A DNA stretch of 64,000 nucleotides. Source: Pelagibacteraceae bacterium AG-325-E13 (GTDB lineage: Bacteria; Pseudomonadota; Alphaproteobacteria; Pelagibacterales; Pelagibacteraceae). The notes below the pieces were generated by a model that made no database searches, was not told where the DNA came from, and was given only the letters and a program-made list of their open reading frames with translations. Positions 10,459-21,571 of the stretch are shown here, in pieces. The translations under genes and the position numbers were made by a program. The stretch covers positions 1 to 64,000 of the forward strand of contig QBYF01000005.1 in assembly GCA_003282965.1 (NCBI GenBank). Direction: 5' to 3'. The stretch's first letter is position 1, and the number at the start of each line of letters is the position of its first letter.

Positions 10459-11363
10459 AATTCTTTTTTTAAAAATTCTTCAAATTCTTTTCCGTATTTA
10501 GCTTTAAAATTATACTGAATATTATTAATCATAAATTTTATCTTATAAGCATGTAACATAAGCTTTTTTTTACTTTTATTTTTTTTGCTAACCTTTCTGT
10601 TAATAAAATATTTATCATCACCTACAATAGGGTTTCCAATATTGTAAAGTTGTTTTCTAAGCTGATGTTTTCTCCCAGTAATTGGATTAAGTTCTACATA
10701 AGTATAGTTATCCGATGTTTTTAAAACTTTCAGATGTGATACAGCTTTTTGGACAATCCTTTTATCATTATCGTATGAAATTAAATCATCTTTTAAAGTA
10801 TAATTTGATTTAGAAATTTTTCCATAAGTTAACGCTATATAAGTTTTATGTATTTTTCTTATTCTAAAAAGAGAAGTAAAGAGTTGAGCATATTCTCTAG
10901 TCTTTGCAACAATTAAAATACCTGAAGTTTCTTTATCAAGTCGGTGAACGATGTAAGGTTTATATCCTTCAAAATACTTAGTTTCTTTTAATACATCAAT
11001 GATATTTCTAAATGACTTTGTTCCAGCTTGAACTGCTATACCTGCAGGTTTATTTATTATTAAAAAATTATCGTTGTTTTCAATGATATTTTCATCATAA
11101 TTGTCGAGCTCTTTATTTGTAGGCTTGTATTTTAAGACCTTAGGTCTATCAATAACTTTAAATTTTGAAATATCATAAATCTCAATTACATCACCTGGTT
11201 GGACTCTATAAGATGATTTTGTTTTTTTTTTATTAACTTTTACTTTATTTAATCTAATAATTTTTTCAATTAATGATTGGGGGAGATTAATTACTTTTTT
11301 TTTAAACCATTTGTCAAAACGAGAGTCTTGATAATCCTTTTCAACAGTATAGATTTTTAACAT
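10455..11363 (-). CDS. rluC: RluA-family 23S rRNA pseudouridine synthase
   Basis: 302 aa; S4 domain and YIVHRLDKETSGILIVAKT signature. Confidence 0.85.
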   Translation of the reverse strand: MLKIYTVEKDYQDSRFDKWFKKKVINLPQSLIEKIIRLNKVKVNKKKTKSSYRVQPGDVIEIYDISKFKVIDRPKVLKYKPTNKELDNYDENIIENNDNFLIINKPAGIAVQAGTKSFRNIIDVLKETKYFEGYKPYIVHRLDKETSGILIVAKTREYAQLFTSLFRIRKIHKTYIALTYGKISKSNYTLKDDLISYDNDKRIVQKAVSHLKVLKTSDNYTYVELNPITGRKHQLRKQLYNIGNPIVGDDKYFINRKVSKKNKSKKKLMLHAYKIKFMINNIQYNFKAKYGKEFEEFLKKEF

Positions 11364-11375
11364 GTAGAGCTTAAA

Positions 11376-11819
11376 CTATTTGCTTGCTACTTTTTGATCT
11401 ACTTTTTTTTCGTCTTCTTTTTTTTCTACCTTCTTTGGCTTATCCACTTTTTTAGCCTCAGGATTTCTATCTACTAATTCTATAACTGCCATAGGTGCAT
11501 CGTCACCTGTTCTATAACCAGCTTTTAACACTCTTGAGTATCCACCTTTTCGAGAGTTATATCTTTTTGATAATTCATCAAAAACTTTAGTAACTGATTT
11601 TTTGTCCTGTAATTTTGAAAAAAGGCGTTTTTTATTGCTAAGAATGTTTTTCTTACCAATTGTAATGACTTTATCAATTTGTGGTTTAAGTTCTTTCGCC
11701 TTTGGTAGAGTTGTTGTTATTTGCTCATATTTAATTAAAGAATTAAGCATATTTTTGAATAATGCTTTTCTATGCTCACCTGTCTTGTTTAACTTTCTAT
11801 ATCCAATTCCGTGTCTCAT
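11376..11819 (-). CDS. rplQ: 50S ribosomal protein L17 (Lys-rich C-terminal tail)
   Basis: [24 protein letters not shown]; next to rpoA. Confidence 0.98.
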   Translation of the reverse strand: MRHGIGYRKLNKTGEHRKALFKNMLNSLIKYEQITTTLPKAKELKPQIDKVITIGKKNILSNKKRLFSKLQDKKSVTKVFDELSKRYNSRKGGYSRVLKAGYRTGDDAPMAVIELVDRNPEAKKVDKPKKVEKKEDEKKVDQKVASK

Positions 11820-12853
11820 TAATAATTATTTTCTTCAAGTTTTTTTGATAGTTCAGCAATATTATCTGGAGGCCAATTTGGAATTTCCATCCCAAGATAT
11901 AAAGACATTGTATTTAAAACCTCTTTAATTTCATTAAGGGATTTTCTACCAAAATTTGGCGTTCTTAACATTTCTGGCTCTGTTTTTTGAACCAAGTCAC
12001 CTATGTAAATAATATTATCATTTTTTAGGCAATTCATAGACCTTACAGAAAGTTCTAATTCTTCAACTCTCTTAAGCAAATTTCTATTGAATTCAGGCTC
12101 TGAAGATTTAACTTCTTTAACAACCTCTTGCGGATCATCAAAATTTACAAACATTGATAATTGATCTTGAAAAATTCTAGCCGAATACGCTATTGCATCT
12201 TCCGCAGCAACTGTTCCGTTAGTCTCTACAGTCATTACTAATTTGTCATAATCCAGAGCACTACCTGCTCTAGTATTTTCTACTGCAAATGAAACTTTTT
12301 TTACTGGGCTAAATAAAGAGTCTATTGATATTAATCCCAAAGGACTTTCTTCAGATCTATTTTTTGGAGCAGGAACATATCCTTTTCCATTATTTATCAT
12401 TAACTCCATATGAAAATTTGTTTTTTCGTCCAGATTACATATAGTTTGTTCTGGATTTAAAATTTCTACCTCAGGCACAAGAGTAATATCTTTCGCTTTA
12501 ACTTCTTTAGGACCTTTTATATCTAAGATAATTTTTTTTGAACTTGAGGAAGAGGATTTTATTGCTAAATTTTTTACATTTAAAACAATATCAGTTACGT
12601 CTTCTCTAACTCCTTTAATTGAAGAAAATTCATGAAGCACACTATCAATTTGTATAGCTGTTACCGCTGCTCCCTGAATTGAGGATAATAGAATTCTTCT
12701 TAATGAATTTCCTATTGTTTGGCCAAAACCTTTCTCTAAAGGTTCAGCAACAACTTTTGCGATCGTTTTGTCGTCATTGCTAGTAATTTCTAATTTATCT
12801 GGCTTGATTAAAGCCTTCCAGTTTTTATCTATAACGTTTGGTGTTGCTTGCAT
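11819..12853 (-). CDS. rpoA: RNA polymerase alpha subunit
   Basis: 344 aa; [21 protein letters not shown]-terminal domain [17 protein letters not shown]. Confidence 0.99.
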   Translation of the reverse strand: MQATPNVIDKNWKALIKPDKLEITSNDDKTIAKVVAEPLEKGFGQTIGNSLRRILLSSIQGAAVTAIQIDSVLHEFSSIKGVREDVTDIVLNVKNLAIKSSSSSSKKIILDIKGPKEVKAKDITLVPEVEILNPEQTICNLDEKTNFHMELMINNGKGYVPAPKNRSEESPLGLISIDSLFSPVKKVSFAVENTRAGSALDYDKLVMTVETNGTVAAEDAIAYSARIFQDQLSMFVNFDDPQEVVKEVKSSEPEFNRNLLKRVEELELSVRSMNCLKNDNIIYIGDLVQKTEPEMLRTPNFGRKSLNEIKEVLNTMSLYLGMEIPNWPPDNIAELSKKLEENNY

Positions 12854-13303
12854 TTATACTCTCCTTCTTTTTGGGGGTCGTGCTCCATTATGTGGCATTG
12901 GCGTTGTATCTTTTATTGATAAAATTTTAAATCCTCTTGATTGTAATGATCTTAAGGCAGTTTCTCGTCCGGAACCTGGTCCCTTCACTTGAACTGTTAA
13001 TGTTCTTAAACCTTGTTCATAGGCTTTGCCTCCAGCGTCGTCTGCTGCAACTTGTGCAGCATATGGTGTAGATTTTCTTGATCCTTTGAAACCTTTCGCT
13101 CCAGCAGATGACCATGAAACAACATTTCCACTCTCATCTGCTATTGATATAATTGTGTTATTAAAAGTTGAGTAAACATAAGCAATACCTGAAGTTATAT
13201 TTCTTTTAATCTTTTTTTTCTTTTTAAAAGTACTTTCTTTTTTAGATAAGTCTGGTTTTTTTTCGACTATTTTTGACTCTGTTTTTTTAGCTTTTTTTTC
13301 CAT
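12854..13303 (-). CDS. rpsK: 30S ribosomal protein S11 (Lys-rich N-terminal extension)
   Basis: [19 protein letters not shown]...[11 protein letters not shown]. Confidence 0.98.
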   Translation of the reverse strand: MEKKAKKTESKIVEKKPDLSKKESTFKKKKKIKRNITSGIAYVYSTFNNTIISIADESGNVVSWSSAGAKGFKGSRKSTPYAAQVAADDAGGKAYEQGLRTLTVQVKGPGSGRETALRSLQSRGFKILSIKDTTPMPHNGARPPKRRRV

Positions 13304-13317
13304 TAATAATTATAAAT

Positions 13318-13701
13318 TTACTTTTTAAGCGGTGTTAATTTTTTTCCAGCAATAGCAATTGCTTTACCTTTTCTAGTTCTTGCATTACACTGAGTTCTCT
13401 GTCCTCTGACAGGCAGTTTCTTTTTATGTCTTGTGCCTCTATAACAAGCTAAATCTACCAAACGTTTGATATTTACTGAAACTTCTCTTCTCAAATCTCC
13501 TTCAACCTTATGATTTGCATCTATAAATTCTCTTATTTTCAAAACTTGTTCTTCAGACAATTCATTAACTCGTTTTGAAGAGGGTATATTTAATTTCTCA
13601 CATATTTTCTTTGAGGAGAATGGGCCTATTCCATGAATATAGGTTAGGGCAATACTTACAACTTTATTTTGTGGAATATTGATTCCTGCTATACGAGCCA
13701 T
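13318..13701 (-). CDS. rpsM: 30S ribosomal protein S13
   Basis: [13 protein letters not shown]...[14 protein letters not shown]. Confidence 0.99.
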   Translation of the reverse strand: MARIAGINIPQNKVVSIALTYIHGIGPFSSKKICEKLNIPSSKRVNELSEEQVLKIREFIDANHKVEGDLRREVSVNIKRLVDLACYRGTRHKKKLPVRGQRTQCNARTRKGKAIAIAGKKLTPLKK

Positions 13702-13732
13702 ATTAATAATGAGTTAAAGTTTCAAATGCGTA

Positions 13733-13760
13733 TTTATATTGCCTAATTTTTTAAAGTCAA
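13733..13760 (-). promoter_or_regulatory. Predicted sigma70-type promoter for rpsM-rpsK-rpoA-rplQ
   Basis: Minus strand TTGACT-N16-TATAAA in the 61-bp adk-rpsM gap. Confidence 0.6.
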
Positions 13761-13762
13761 CT

Positions 13763-14329
13763 CTATATAAGGGCAATTATATCGCTAATTTCTTTATTTA
13801 TTTGATCAATCGACCTTTCTCCATCTATCACCTTTAATAAATTCAATTTTTTATAATAGTCAATCAATGGTTCAGTAGTTTTTTCATAAGTATTGTATCT
13901 CTTAATCGCTATTACCTCACTATCGTCTGCTCTATTTTCTAAAGATCGTCTCTCTGAAATTCTCTTTTTAATTGTTTCTAATGAAACAGATAATTTGAGA
14001 ACTAAATCAATTTTTTGGTTATATTTGCTTAGTAGTTCATTGAGAGTTTTCGCCTGAATTAAATTTCTTGGATAACCATCAAAAATTAATCTACCTTTAT
14101 ATTTATTGTCAGAAATAAAATTCTTAACTAACTTTTTAACTATATCATCGGAAACTAAGGTGCCCGAATTTATGATAGTTGAAATTTCTTCCCCTAATTT
14201 TGTTTTATTTTTAATTTCGTTTCTAAGGATTTTCCCCGTTGAAAGTTGATATAAATTAAACTTATTTACTATAAAATCAGCTTGCGTGCCTTTACCAGCA
14301 CCAGGAGGCCCAAATATAATTAAATTCAT
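13763..14329 (-). CDS. adk: Adenylate kinase
   Basis: MNLIIFGPPGAGKGTQADFIV; LIFDGYPRN. Confidence 0.98.
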   Translation of the reverse strand: MNLIIFGPPGAGKGTQADFIVNKFNLYQLSTGKILRNEIKNKTKLGEEISTIINSGTLVSDDIVKKLVKNFISDNKYKGRLIFDGYPRNLIQAKTLNELLSKYNQKIDLVLKLSVSLETIKKRISERRSLENRADDSEVIAIKRYNTYEKTTEPLIDYYKKLNLLKVIDGERSIDQINKEISDIIALI

Positions 14330-14337
14330 AAAATTAA

Positions 14338-15642
14338 TTATTTTCCGAATTTAGTTTTTCTTATTAAAGACTCGTATTGAGAGCTCATTAATCTTGTTTG
14401 TACCTGAGTTACAGTGTCCATAGCTACCACTACGACAATTAAAATTGAGGTTCCTCCTAAATAAAAAGGAATTGGATATTTAGCTATTAAAAATTCAGGC
14501 ATCAAACATACAAAAGTTAGATATAGCGACCCAACTGTAGTTAATCTAATTAAAATACTTTCAATGTATTCAGCTGTACGTTCACCTGGCCTTATACCAG
14601 GAATATATCCTCCATATTTTCTTAAATTTTCAGCTGTTTCTTTAGGATTAAAAACAATGGATGTATAGAAAAACGCAAAAAATATTATTCCTGAAGCATA
14701 TAATAACATGTACAAGGGTTGTCCTTGTGTAAACATAGAAGAAATTTTAATAGATAGATCAGACTCAGCAAAACCAAAATTTGTTAAAGTGATAGGTAAT
14801 AATAACAATGCGGATGCAAAAATTGCAGGTATAACTCCAGCTGTGTTTATTTTTAAAGGCAAGTGAGAAGACTCTCCTCCATACATTTTATTACCAACTT
14901 GTCTTTTAGGATAATTAATTAAAATCTTTCTCATTGCTCTTTCAAAAAAAACTATAAATAAAACTGTAAAAATAACTAATACGAATATTCCAACAATCAT
15001 TAATGCTGATAGTGCCCCTGTTCTTCCTAGTTCAAACGTAGACGCTAAAGCTCTTGGAATTTCAGCAACTATTCCTGAAAAAATTATCAAAGAAATACCA
15101 TTACCAACTCCTCTTAAAGTAATTTGTTCACCTAACCACATTAAAAAAGTTGTTCCAGCAACTAATGAGATTGTTGTAATTATTCTAAATCCCATGCCTG
15201 GTTCAATTACTAAATTTCCAGCATTTTCTAAACCTACTGAAACTCCATAACCTTGTAGACAAGCAATCAAAACTGTTCCGTATCTTGTAATTTGAGTTAT
15301 TTTTTTTCTACCTATTTCACCTTGTTCTTTTAAATTCTTAAAATAATCTGAAACTCCAGTTAGTAATTGGACAATAATAGATGATGAAATATATGGCATT
15401 ATACCTAAAGCAAAAATAGCCATTCGAGTCACAGCTCCTCCGGAAAACATATTAAACATTCCTAGCAAGCCTTTTTGGCTAGATGCCATAATTTCTTTTA
15501 GTGCTGTAGGGTCTATGCCTGATAAAGGAACATATGTTCCCAATCGATATACTATTAAAAGCAAGATAGTAAATAATATTCTATTTTTTAAATCTTTTGC
15601 CTGACTAAATGCTCCTGCTGTATTTAAACTTTCACTAGACAT
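14338..15642 (-). CDS. secY: Protein translocase subunit SecY
   Basis: 434 aa; multi-TM; YIPGIRPGERTAEYIESIL. Confidence 0.99.
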   Translation of the reverse strand: MSSESLNTAGAFSQAKDLKNRILFTILLLIVYRLGTYVPLSGIDPTALKEIMASSQKGLLGMFNMFSGGAVTRMAIFALGIMPYISSSIIVQLLTGVSDYFKNLKEQGEIGRKKITQITRYGTVLIACLQGYGVSVGLENAGNLVIEPGMGFRIITTISLVAGTTFLMWLGEQITLRGVGNGISLIIFSGIVAEIPRALASTFELGRTGALSALMIVGIFVLVIFTVLFIVFFERAMRKILINYPKRQVGNKMYGGESSHLPLKINTAGVIPAIFASALLLLPITLTNFGFAESDLSIKISSMFTQGQPLYMLLYASGIIFFAFFYTSIVFNPKETAENLRKYGGYIPGIRPGERTAEYIESILIRLTTVGSLYLTFVCLMPEFLIAKYPIPFYLGGTSILIVVVVAMDTVTQVQTRLMSSQYESLIRKTKFGK

Positions 15643-15648
15643 ATTTGA

Positions 15649-16101
15649 TTATTTTTTGATAATGTTCAATTTTCCACCAGCTTTTGTAATCTTTTCTTGA
15701 GCCTGTTTTGATGCAAAGTGAGCGGTAATATCTAGCTTTATTTTTATTTCACCAGAACCTAGAATCTTTAATTTTGAATACTTTTTATTGATTAGCTTGT
15801 TTTCTTTTAAATATTTTAAATTTAATGAACTTTTTAAGTCATTCTTATTTTTTTCAAAAATATTCTGAATTTTTGATAAATTTAAAATAGCCATATTTTT
15901 TTTACTCAATGATTTAAATCCTCTTTTTGGCAAACGTCTATATAATGGCATTTGACCACCCTCAAAACTTTTAATTGCTACTCCAGACCTAGATTTTTGA
16001 CCTTTATGACCTCTAGAAGAAGTTTTACCTCTTCCAGAACCTATTCCTCTGCCTACTCTAATTTTTTTTTTGTTATTTTTAACTAGATTATTTAAATTCA
16101 T
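15649..16101 (-). CDS. rplO: 50S ribosomal protein L15
   Basis: RVGRGIGSGRGKTSSRGHKGQKSRSG. Confidence 0.98.
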   Translation of the reverse strand: MNLNNLVKNNKKKIRVGRGIGSGRGKTSSRGHKGQKSRSGVAIKSFEGGQMPLYRRLPKRGFKSLSKKNMAILNLSKIQNIFEKNKNDLKSSLNLKYLKENKLINKKYSKLKILGSGEIKIKLDITAHFASKQAQEKITKAGGKLNIIKK

Positions 16102-16619
16102 TATTTAGTCTCTCTATTTAAAACTATATCAGATATTTTTTTTCCTCTTATTGCAGATAAAATTTTTGGAGAATTTTGAGATTTTAGTCCATTTAAACAA
16201 GCTTTTAAAACGTTATGTGGATTAGCAGAACCAAGAGATTTAGCAACCACATCCTGTATTCCTAAAACTTCACACACTGATCTAATAGGCCCCCCTGCAA
16301 TAATACCAGTTCCAGCAGGTGCAGATCTCATAAAAACTTTTCCAGAACCATTCTTGCCTTTAACATCATGATGTAAAGTTCTTCCTTCTTTAAGTGGAAT
16401 TTGGATTAAATTTCTTTTTGCAACCTCAGTTGCTTTTTTAATAGCATCAGGTACTTGTTTAGATTTTCCTTGACCAATGCCTATAGATCCTTTCTGATTA
16501 CCAACGACAACTAAAGCTGCAAATCCAAATCTTCTTCCTCCTTTTACTACTTTAGTAATCCTATTAATAGCAACTAATTTTTCTTTTATATCACTTTCTG
16601 TTTTTCTGTAATCAGCCAT
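16101..16619 (-). CDS. rpsE: 30S ribosomal protein S5
   Basis: [28 protein letters not shown]. Confidence 0.99.
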   Translation of the reverse strand: MADYRKTESDIKEKLVAINRITKVVKGGRRFGFAALVVVGNQKGSIGIGQGKSKQVPDAIKKATEVAKRNLIQIPLKEGRTLHHDVKGKNGSGKVFMRSAPAGTGIIAGGPIRSVCEVLGIQDVVAKSLGSANPHNVLKACLNGLKSQNSPKILSAIRGKKISDIVLNRETK

Positions 16620-16620
16620 A

Positions 16621-16974
16621 TTAAAATTTTAATCCATTCTTTCTTAGTGTTTCTGCAAAAACTTTTATTCTTCCATGATATTTATATTCGCCTCTGTCAA
16701 AATAAACTTCGCTTATATTTTTTTCTTTAGCTCTTTTAGCTAAAACTTCACCTATCAAATTAGATTTTTTCATTTTTTCCATTTTATTTTTTTTAATTTC
16801 TTTTTCAATAGATGAGGCAGAAATTAATGTTTTTTTTTGTTTATCATCAATTATTTGAGCGGATATATTATTTAATGATTTAAATACAGAGACTCTATAT
16901 CTGCTAACATTCACTTTCTTTAATTTTTTTCTATTTCTTAATTTTCTTTTTATTTTATTATCAATTTTTTTCAT
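16621..16974 (-). CDS. rplR: 50S ribosomal protein L18
   Basis: [39 protein letters not shown]; position in spc operon. Confidence 0.96.
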   Translation of the reverse strand: MKKIDNKIKRKLRNRKKLKKVNVSRYRVSVFKSLNNISAQIIDDKQKKTLISASSIEKEIKKNKMEKMKKSNLIGEVLAKRAKEKNISEVYFDRGEYKYHGRIKVFAETLRKNGLKF

Positions 16975-17516
16975 TATTTCTTCTTACCTTCTTTTCTCAA
17001 TACAAATTGCCCCTTTTCTTTAATTCCTTTAGCTTTGTAAGGTTCAACGGGCTTTAGATTTTTAATATCTGCGGCTATTTTTGAAACCATATCTTTATCT
17101 ACACCACTTATCTTAATAGTTGTTTGTTTTTCTACAATAATTTTTATATTTTTTGGAATTTTAAAATTAACATCATGGCTAAAACCAATTTGTAAATTTA
17201 GAACCTCGCCTTTAATATTTGCTCTAAAACCCACACCGTTTAATTCTAATATTTTTTCATGACCAGTCGAAACACCTGTAATTGCATTGTTAATCAAACT
17301 TCTATAGGTCCCCCACATTATTGATGTTTTCGTATCAATTTTCTTGTTTAAAGGTAAAATCTGGAATTCATTTTCCTTAAGTTTAGATGAAAAAATCTTA
17401 TCATTAATTGTTAAAGTTTTTGACCCCTTTGGACCACTGATTGTTAAGTTAGACCCCTCTATCTTAATTGAGGAATCTTTTGGAACAATTATATTTTTTT
17501 TTCCAATTTTAGACAT
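16974..17516 (-). CDS. rplF: 50S ribosomal protein L6
   Basis: [35 protein letters not shown]. Confidence 0.98.
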   Translation of the reverse strand: MSKIGKKNIIVPKDSSIKIEGSNLTISGPKGSKTLTINDKIFSSKLKENEFQILPLNKKIDTKTSIMWGTYRSLINNAITGVSTGHEKILELNGVGFRANIKGEVLNLQIGFSHDVNFKIPKNIKIIVEKQTTIKISGVDKDMVSKIAADIKNLKPVEPYKAKGIKEKGQFVLRKEGKKK

Positions 17517-17914
17517 TAAAATACCTTACAAATTATTTCTCCACCAATATTATTTTTTTTAGCTTCGGCATCAGTCATTACACCTTTTGGGGTTGAAAGA
17601 ATAGCTAAACCCAAACCATTCATTACTCTTGGAATGCTATTTGCCCTTGAATAAACTCTTCTACCAGGCTTCGAGATTCTTTTTATTTCTTTGATAACTG
17701 GATCTCCCTCATAGTATTTAAGGTTTATTTTTAAGCTTATTTTATTATTTTCAGATTTTTCAATATAATAATCTTTAATATATCCTTCTTCTTTTAAAAT
17801 TTTTAAAATATTCTTTCTAAAATTTGATGAGGGTATATCTATTGAATTTAATGATCTCATTTGACCATTTCTAATTCTTGAAAACATATCCCCAATTGGA
17901 TCAGTTAATGACAT
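17516..17914 (-). CDS. rpsH: 30S ribosomal protein S8
   Basis: DPIGDMFSRIRNGQ; GGEIICKVF. Confidence 0.98.
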   Translation of the reverse strand: MSLTDPIGDMFSRIRNGQMRSLNSIDIPSSNFRKNILKILKEEGYIKDYYIEKSENNKISLKINLKYYEGDPVIKEIKRISKPGRRVYSRANSIPRVMNGLGLAILSTPKGVMTDAEAKKNNIGGEIICKVF

Positions 17915-17921
17915 ATTCCTC

Positions 17922-18227
17922 CTACCAGCTTGATTTAGTTATTCCAGGAATCTTACCAGATGACGCCATGTCTCTTAGTGCGATTCTTGATATTCTTAAT
18001 TTTCTATAAACGCCATGCGGTCTGCCTGATACCTCACAACGATTTCTTATTCTTATTTTCGAAGAATTTTTAGGTAATTTATTTAGTTTTAATTGAGCTG
18101 TGAATCTTTCAGAAAGTTCTAACTTTTTGTTTTTAATTATCTTTTTTAAAGCAGCTCTTTTATTTGCATATTTTTTTGCCAACTTTATTCTTTTTAAATT
18201 TTTTTGTATCGCGCTTGTTTTAGCCAT
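17922..18227 (-). CDS. rpsN: 30S ribosomal protein S14 (long form)
   Basis: [43 protein letters not shown]. Confidence 0.99.
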   Translation of the reverse strand: MAKTSAIQKNLKRIKLAKKYANKRAALKKIIKNKKLELSERFTAQLKLNKLPKNSSKIRIRNRCEVSGRPHGVYRKLRISRIALRDMASSGKIPGITKSSW

Positions 18228-18234
18228 GTTTACC

Positions 18235-18786
18235 TCAGTTTTTTTTGTTATCGATTGGAAAATTGAATTCCTTAAGAAGCTCTAGTGCTCCTTTCTTATT
18301 ATTACTTGATGTTACAATAGTTATATCTAGACCTCTTATTTTATCAACTTTATCGAAGTTAACTTCTGGAAATATAATATGTTCCTTAACTCCAAAGGAG
18401 TAGTTGCCAGAACTATCTATCCCTTTAGAAGTTAATCCTCTAAAGTCTTTAATTCTTGGTAAGGCAATGTTAACTAATCTATCAATAAATTCGTACATCT
18501 TATAAGATCTTAAAGTTACCTTCACGCCAGCATTAGAACCCTTTCTTGTTTTAAAATTGGATATAGATTTTTTAAATTTCGTAATTACTGGTTTTTGACC
18601 AGTAATTAAAGCCATATCATCAAGTGAGGATTTTAATTTTTTTCCATCTGACGCGTCCTCTCCTAATCCCATGTTTAATATTATCTTTTGAATTTTTGGC
18701 ACCTGATGTTTATTTTTAACATTAAGTTTATTCATCAAATTGTTAATGATTTCTTTATCGTATGTTGTTTTTAACCTTGGTATCAT
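18235..18786 (-). CDS. rplE: 50S ribosomal protein L5
   Basis: [27 protein letters not shown]. Confidence 0.98.
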   Translation of the reverse strand: MIPRLKTTYDKEIINNLMNKLNVKNKHQVPKIQKIILNMGLGEDASDGKKLKSSLDDMALITGQKPVITKFKKSISNFKTRKGSNAGVKVTLRSYKMYEFIDRLVNIALPRIKDFRGLTSKGIDSSGNYSFGVKEHIIFPEVNFDKVDKIRGLDITIVTSSNNKKGALELLKEFNFPIDNKKN

Positions 18787-19034
18787 TTTTTACCTGTTGT
18801 TTTTTTTTCTTTTTTATTTTGATCTATATTTTTAACATTTGACTGATCAATAAAATTTTCTTTTGATACTATTCCACCTTTATTTTCTTTAGTTGGTTTT
18901 AAATGCTTTTTAATCATATTAATTGATTTAATTTTAATTTTATTTAGTTTTCTATTTATCTCTAACACTTCACCAGTCTTGCCTTTATCTTTGCCTGATA
19001 TAATTTTAACTTGTATTCCTTTTTTTAACATCAT
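18783..19034 (-). CDS. rplX: 50S ribosomal protein L24
   Basis: KGIQVKIISGKDKGKTGEVLEI KOW motif. Confidence 0.96.
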   Translation of the reverse strand: MMLKKGIQVKIISGKDKGKTGEVLEINRKLNKIKIKSINMIKKHLKPTKENKGGIVSKENFIDQSNVKNIDQNKKEKKTTGKK

Positions 19035-19035
19035 C

Positions 19036-19404
19036 TTAAAGAACCTCCGGAGCTAATGAGATAATCTTAGTATGGCCTTTTGTCCTTAATTCTCTGGTTA
19101 CTGGACCAAAAATTCTTGTTCCTATTGGTTCACCTTTTTCATCTGTTAGTACTACCGCATTGGTATCAAATTGTACTTTAGATCCATCATTTCTATAAAT
19201 GCCTTTTCTTGTTCTAACTACTATCGCCTTGTGAACTGCACCTTTTTTAACTTTTCCTTTAGGTATGGCATCTTTAACACTTATAACGATTAAATCGCCA
19301 ACAGACGCATATCTTCTTTTTGAACCTCCTAAGACTTTTATACATTCAACTCTCTTAGCGCCAGTATTATCCGCAACCATTAATTCTGTTTGAACCTGTA
19401 TCAT
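19036..19404 (-). CDS. rplN: 50S ribosomal protein L14
   Basis: [27 protein letters not shown]. Confidence 0.99.
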   Translation of the reverse strand: MIQVQTELMVADNTGAKRVECIKVLGGSKRRYASVGDLIVISVKDAIPKGKVKKGAVHKAIVVRTRKGIYRNDGSKVQFDTNAVVLTDEKGEPIGTRIFGPVTRELRTKGHTKIISLAPEVL

Positions 19405-19631
19405 TATTTAATTACCTGCCATGTTTTTTTCTTAGAAATTGGTTTGCATTCTATAATTGAAACTTTTTCTCCTTCTTTAAATTTATTTGCTTCATCATGG
19501 GCATGATACTTTTTTGTTCTCTTAATAATTTTTTCATAAAAAGGGTGCTTGAATTTTCTTGTTACCTCAACAACAATTGTTTTGTTGTTCTTAGCACTAG
19601 TCACTACTCCCTTTAAAATTTTTTTTGTCAT
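19404..19631 (-). CDS. rpsQ: 30S ribosomal protein S17
   Basis: [29 protein letters not shown]. Confidence 0.97.
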   Translation of the reverse strand: MTKKILKGVVTSAKNNKTIVVEVTRKFKHPFYEKIIKRTKKYHAHDEANKFKEGEKVSIIECKPISKKKTWQVIK

Positions 19632-19813
19632 TTTGTATTTTTAATAGTTGTGTATAATCTGGCTATATTTTTTTTAATTTCATTGTACTGTGCTGGATTA
19701 TCAATCTGATTATTAATTTTTTTAAATCTAATGTTAAACAAATCTTTTTTTAAAGTTTGTATCTTTTTTTCAGCTTGATCTTTTGTTAATTTTTTATCTT
19801 CTTTTTTTGCCAT
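19628..19813 (-). CDS. rpmC: 50S ribosomal protein L29
   Basis: 61 aa; [13 protein letters not shown]; position between rplP and rpsQ. Confidence 0.93.
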   Translation of the reverse strand: MAKKEDKKLTKDQAEKKIQTLKKDLFNIRFKKINNQIDNPAQYNEIKKNIARLYTTIKNTK

Positions 19814-19818
19814 AGTAT

Positions 19819-20223
19819 TTATCTTTTTATAAATTTTGTCTTTATTGGAAGTTTTGCAGATGCTTTATAAAGAGCAATTCTTGCTACATCTTCACTAACA
19901 CCATCTACCTCGAAAATTATTCTTCCAGGTTTTACTCTACATGCATAGTACTCTGGTGAACCTTTACCTTTACCCATTCTTACTTCTGTAGGTTTTTTTG
20001 ACACCGGTATGTTAGGGAATATTCTTGTCCATACTTTCCCTGTTCTTTTCATATATCTAGTTAAGGCAACTCTTGCGGCTTCAATTTGCTTTCCTATAAC
20101 TCTCTCAGGTTCCATTGCTTTAAGTCCAAATTGACCATAATTTAATTTTATGGCTCTAGAAGCCTTGCCATGAATTCTTCCTTTAAAAGCTTTTCTAAAT
20201 TTAGTTCTTACTGGCTGTAGCAC
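19819..20223 (-). CDS. rplP: 50S ribosomal protein L16 (likely GTG start at 20223, shorter than supplied ORF to 20253)
   Basis: (M)[18 protein letters not shown] matches the normal L16 N-terminus; supplied ORF adds [10 protein letters not shown] that overlaps rpsC. Confidence 0.93.
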   Translation of the reverse strand: MLQPVRTKFRKAFKGRIHGKASRAIKLNYGQFGLKAMEPERVIGKQIEAARVALTRYMKRTGKVWTRIFPNIPVSKKPTEVRMGKGKGSPEYYACRVKPGRIIFEVDGVSEDVARIALYKASAKLPIKTKFIKR

Positions 20224-20887
20224 TTTTAACCCTTTCTTTTTTTTCTTTTTCAACGTCTTTTGCCATTAATTCACCTTTATAGATCCAAACTTTAACGCCT
20301 ATAATACCGTAAGTAGTTAATGCCTCGGCAAACCCATAGTCTATTTCTGCTCTTAGTGTATGAGAAGGTATACTGCCTTCTCTTAACCACTCTGTTCTTG
20401 CTATCTCATTACCTGCTAATCTTCCACTCAACATAACTTTAATTCCTTTTGCATTTAATCTCATAGCTGATTGCATTGCTCTTTTCATTGCTCTTCTGTA
20501 AGCTATTCTTTTTACTAATTGTTGAGCTATATTTTCTGCTACCAAATTAGAATTTAGTTCTGGTTTTTTAATTTCTTTAATGTTCACAATTACATCACCA
20601 TTAGTAATTTTCATTATATTTTTTTTAATTTTTTCAATATCAGCACCTTTTTTTCCTATAACAAATCCAGGTCTTGAAGTGTGAATAGCAACGGTGCATT
20701 TTTTAGAAGATCTCTCTATAATTATTTCAGAAACCCCAGAATTTATAATATTTTTCTTTATATAATTTCTAATTTTAAAATCCTCTATTAAATATCTACC
20801 AAAATCTTTCTTCTTAGCAAACCAAGTCGAATCCCATCCTCTATTAATACCTAGTCTTAAGCCTATTGGATTAATTTTTTGTCCCAT
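20201..20887 (-). CDS. rpsC: 30S ribosomal protein S3
   Basis: [23 protein letters not shown]. Confidence 0.99.
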   Translation of the reverse strand: MGQKINPIGLRLGINRGWDSTWFAKKKDFGRYLIEDFKIRNYIKKNIINSGVSEIIIERSSKKCTVAIHTSRPGFVIGKKGADIEKIKKNIMKITNGDVIVNIKEIKKPELNSNLVAENIAQQLVKRIAYRRAMKRAMQSAMRLNAKGIKVMLSGRLAGNEIARTEWLREGSIPSHTLRAEIDYGFAEALTTYGIIGVKVWIYKGELMAKDVEKEKKERVKSATASKN

Positions 20888-21255
20888 TATTTAGACTCCT
20901 TTTTTTGTTTCTTTTCCTCAAGTACAATTGTTATTCTGCTAAATGGTTTTTTTATAGGGCTGGCTCTTCCTTTTGCTCTAGGTCTGAATCTCTTCATAAC
21001 TAGTGATTTTCCAACATAAGCCTCTTTAACAAATAAATTATCTATGTCATACTGATGGTTGTTTTCTGCGTTTGAAATTGCTGATTTAACTGTCTTACTT
21101 ACATCTTTTGCTATTCTTTTTCGCGTAAATTCTAAATCTCGTAAAGCCAAATCAGCTTTCTTTCCTTTAATATAATTTAAAACTAAAGAAATTTTTCTAG
21201 GACTGGATCTTACATTCTTATTTATTGCCGTAACTGTTGAATTATTTTTTTGCAT
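20887..21255 (-). CDS. rplV: 50S ribosomal protein L22 (likely start at 21255 rather than ORF start 21357)
   Basis: [27 protein letters not shown]...[22 protein letters not shown]; upstream residues of the supplied ORF are the alternative frame of rpsS. Confidence 0.94.
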   Translation of the reverse strand: MQKNNSTVTAINKNVRSSPRKISLVLNYIKGKKADLALRDLEFTRKRIAKDVSKTVKSAISNAENNHQYDIDNLFVKEAYVGKSLVMKRFRPRAKGRASPIKKPFSRITIVLEEKKQKKESK

Positions 21256-21571
21256 TGCTGTCTCCACTTGGTTTTGCAGTTGCAGTTGGTGCTGCAGCTG
21301 CAGCTTTTTTATCAGCTGGTGTATGTCCTTTAAAAGTTCTAGTAGGTGCGAATTCACCTAATTTATGTCCAACCATTTCCTCTGAAATAGTTATCGGAAT
21401 AAAAGATTTTCCATTGTGAATCATAAAACTATGACCTACAAAGTCAGGAATAATAGTAGAATTTCTTGACCAAGTTTTAATTGGTTTTTTATTCGGAACG
21501 TCTTTAAGTTTATCAATTTTTTTTAATAAACTTGGATGTACAAAAGGTCCTTTCCAAACAGATCTAGTCAT
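21242..21571 (-). CDS. rpsS: 30S ribosomal protein S19 with Ala-rich C-terminal extension
   Basis: [55 protein letters not shown]. Confidence 0.97.
   Translation of the reverse strand: MTRSVWKGPFVHPSLLKKIDKLKDVPNKKPIKTWSRNSTIIPDFVGHSFMIHNGKSFIPITISEEMVGHKLGEFAPTRTFKGHTPADKKAAAAAPTATAKPSGDSNAKK

Noticed and set aside
20224-20253. N-terminal [10 protein letters not shown] extension of L16 in the ORF track
   Set aside because: Start-site artefact overlapping rpsC; a GTG start at 20223 gives the normal L16 N-terminus.
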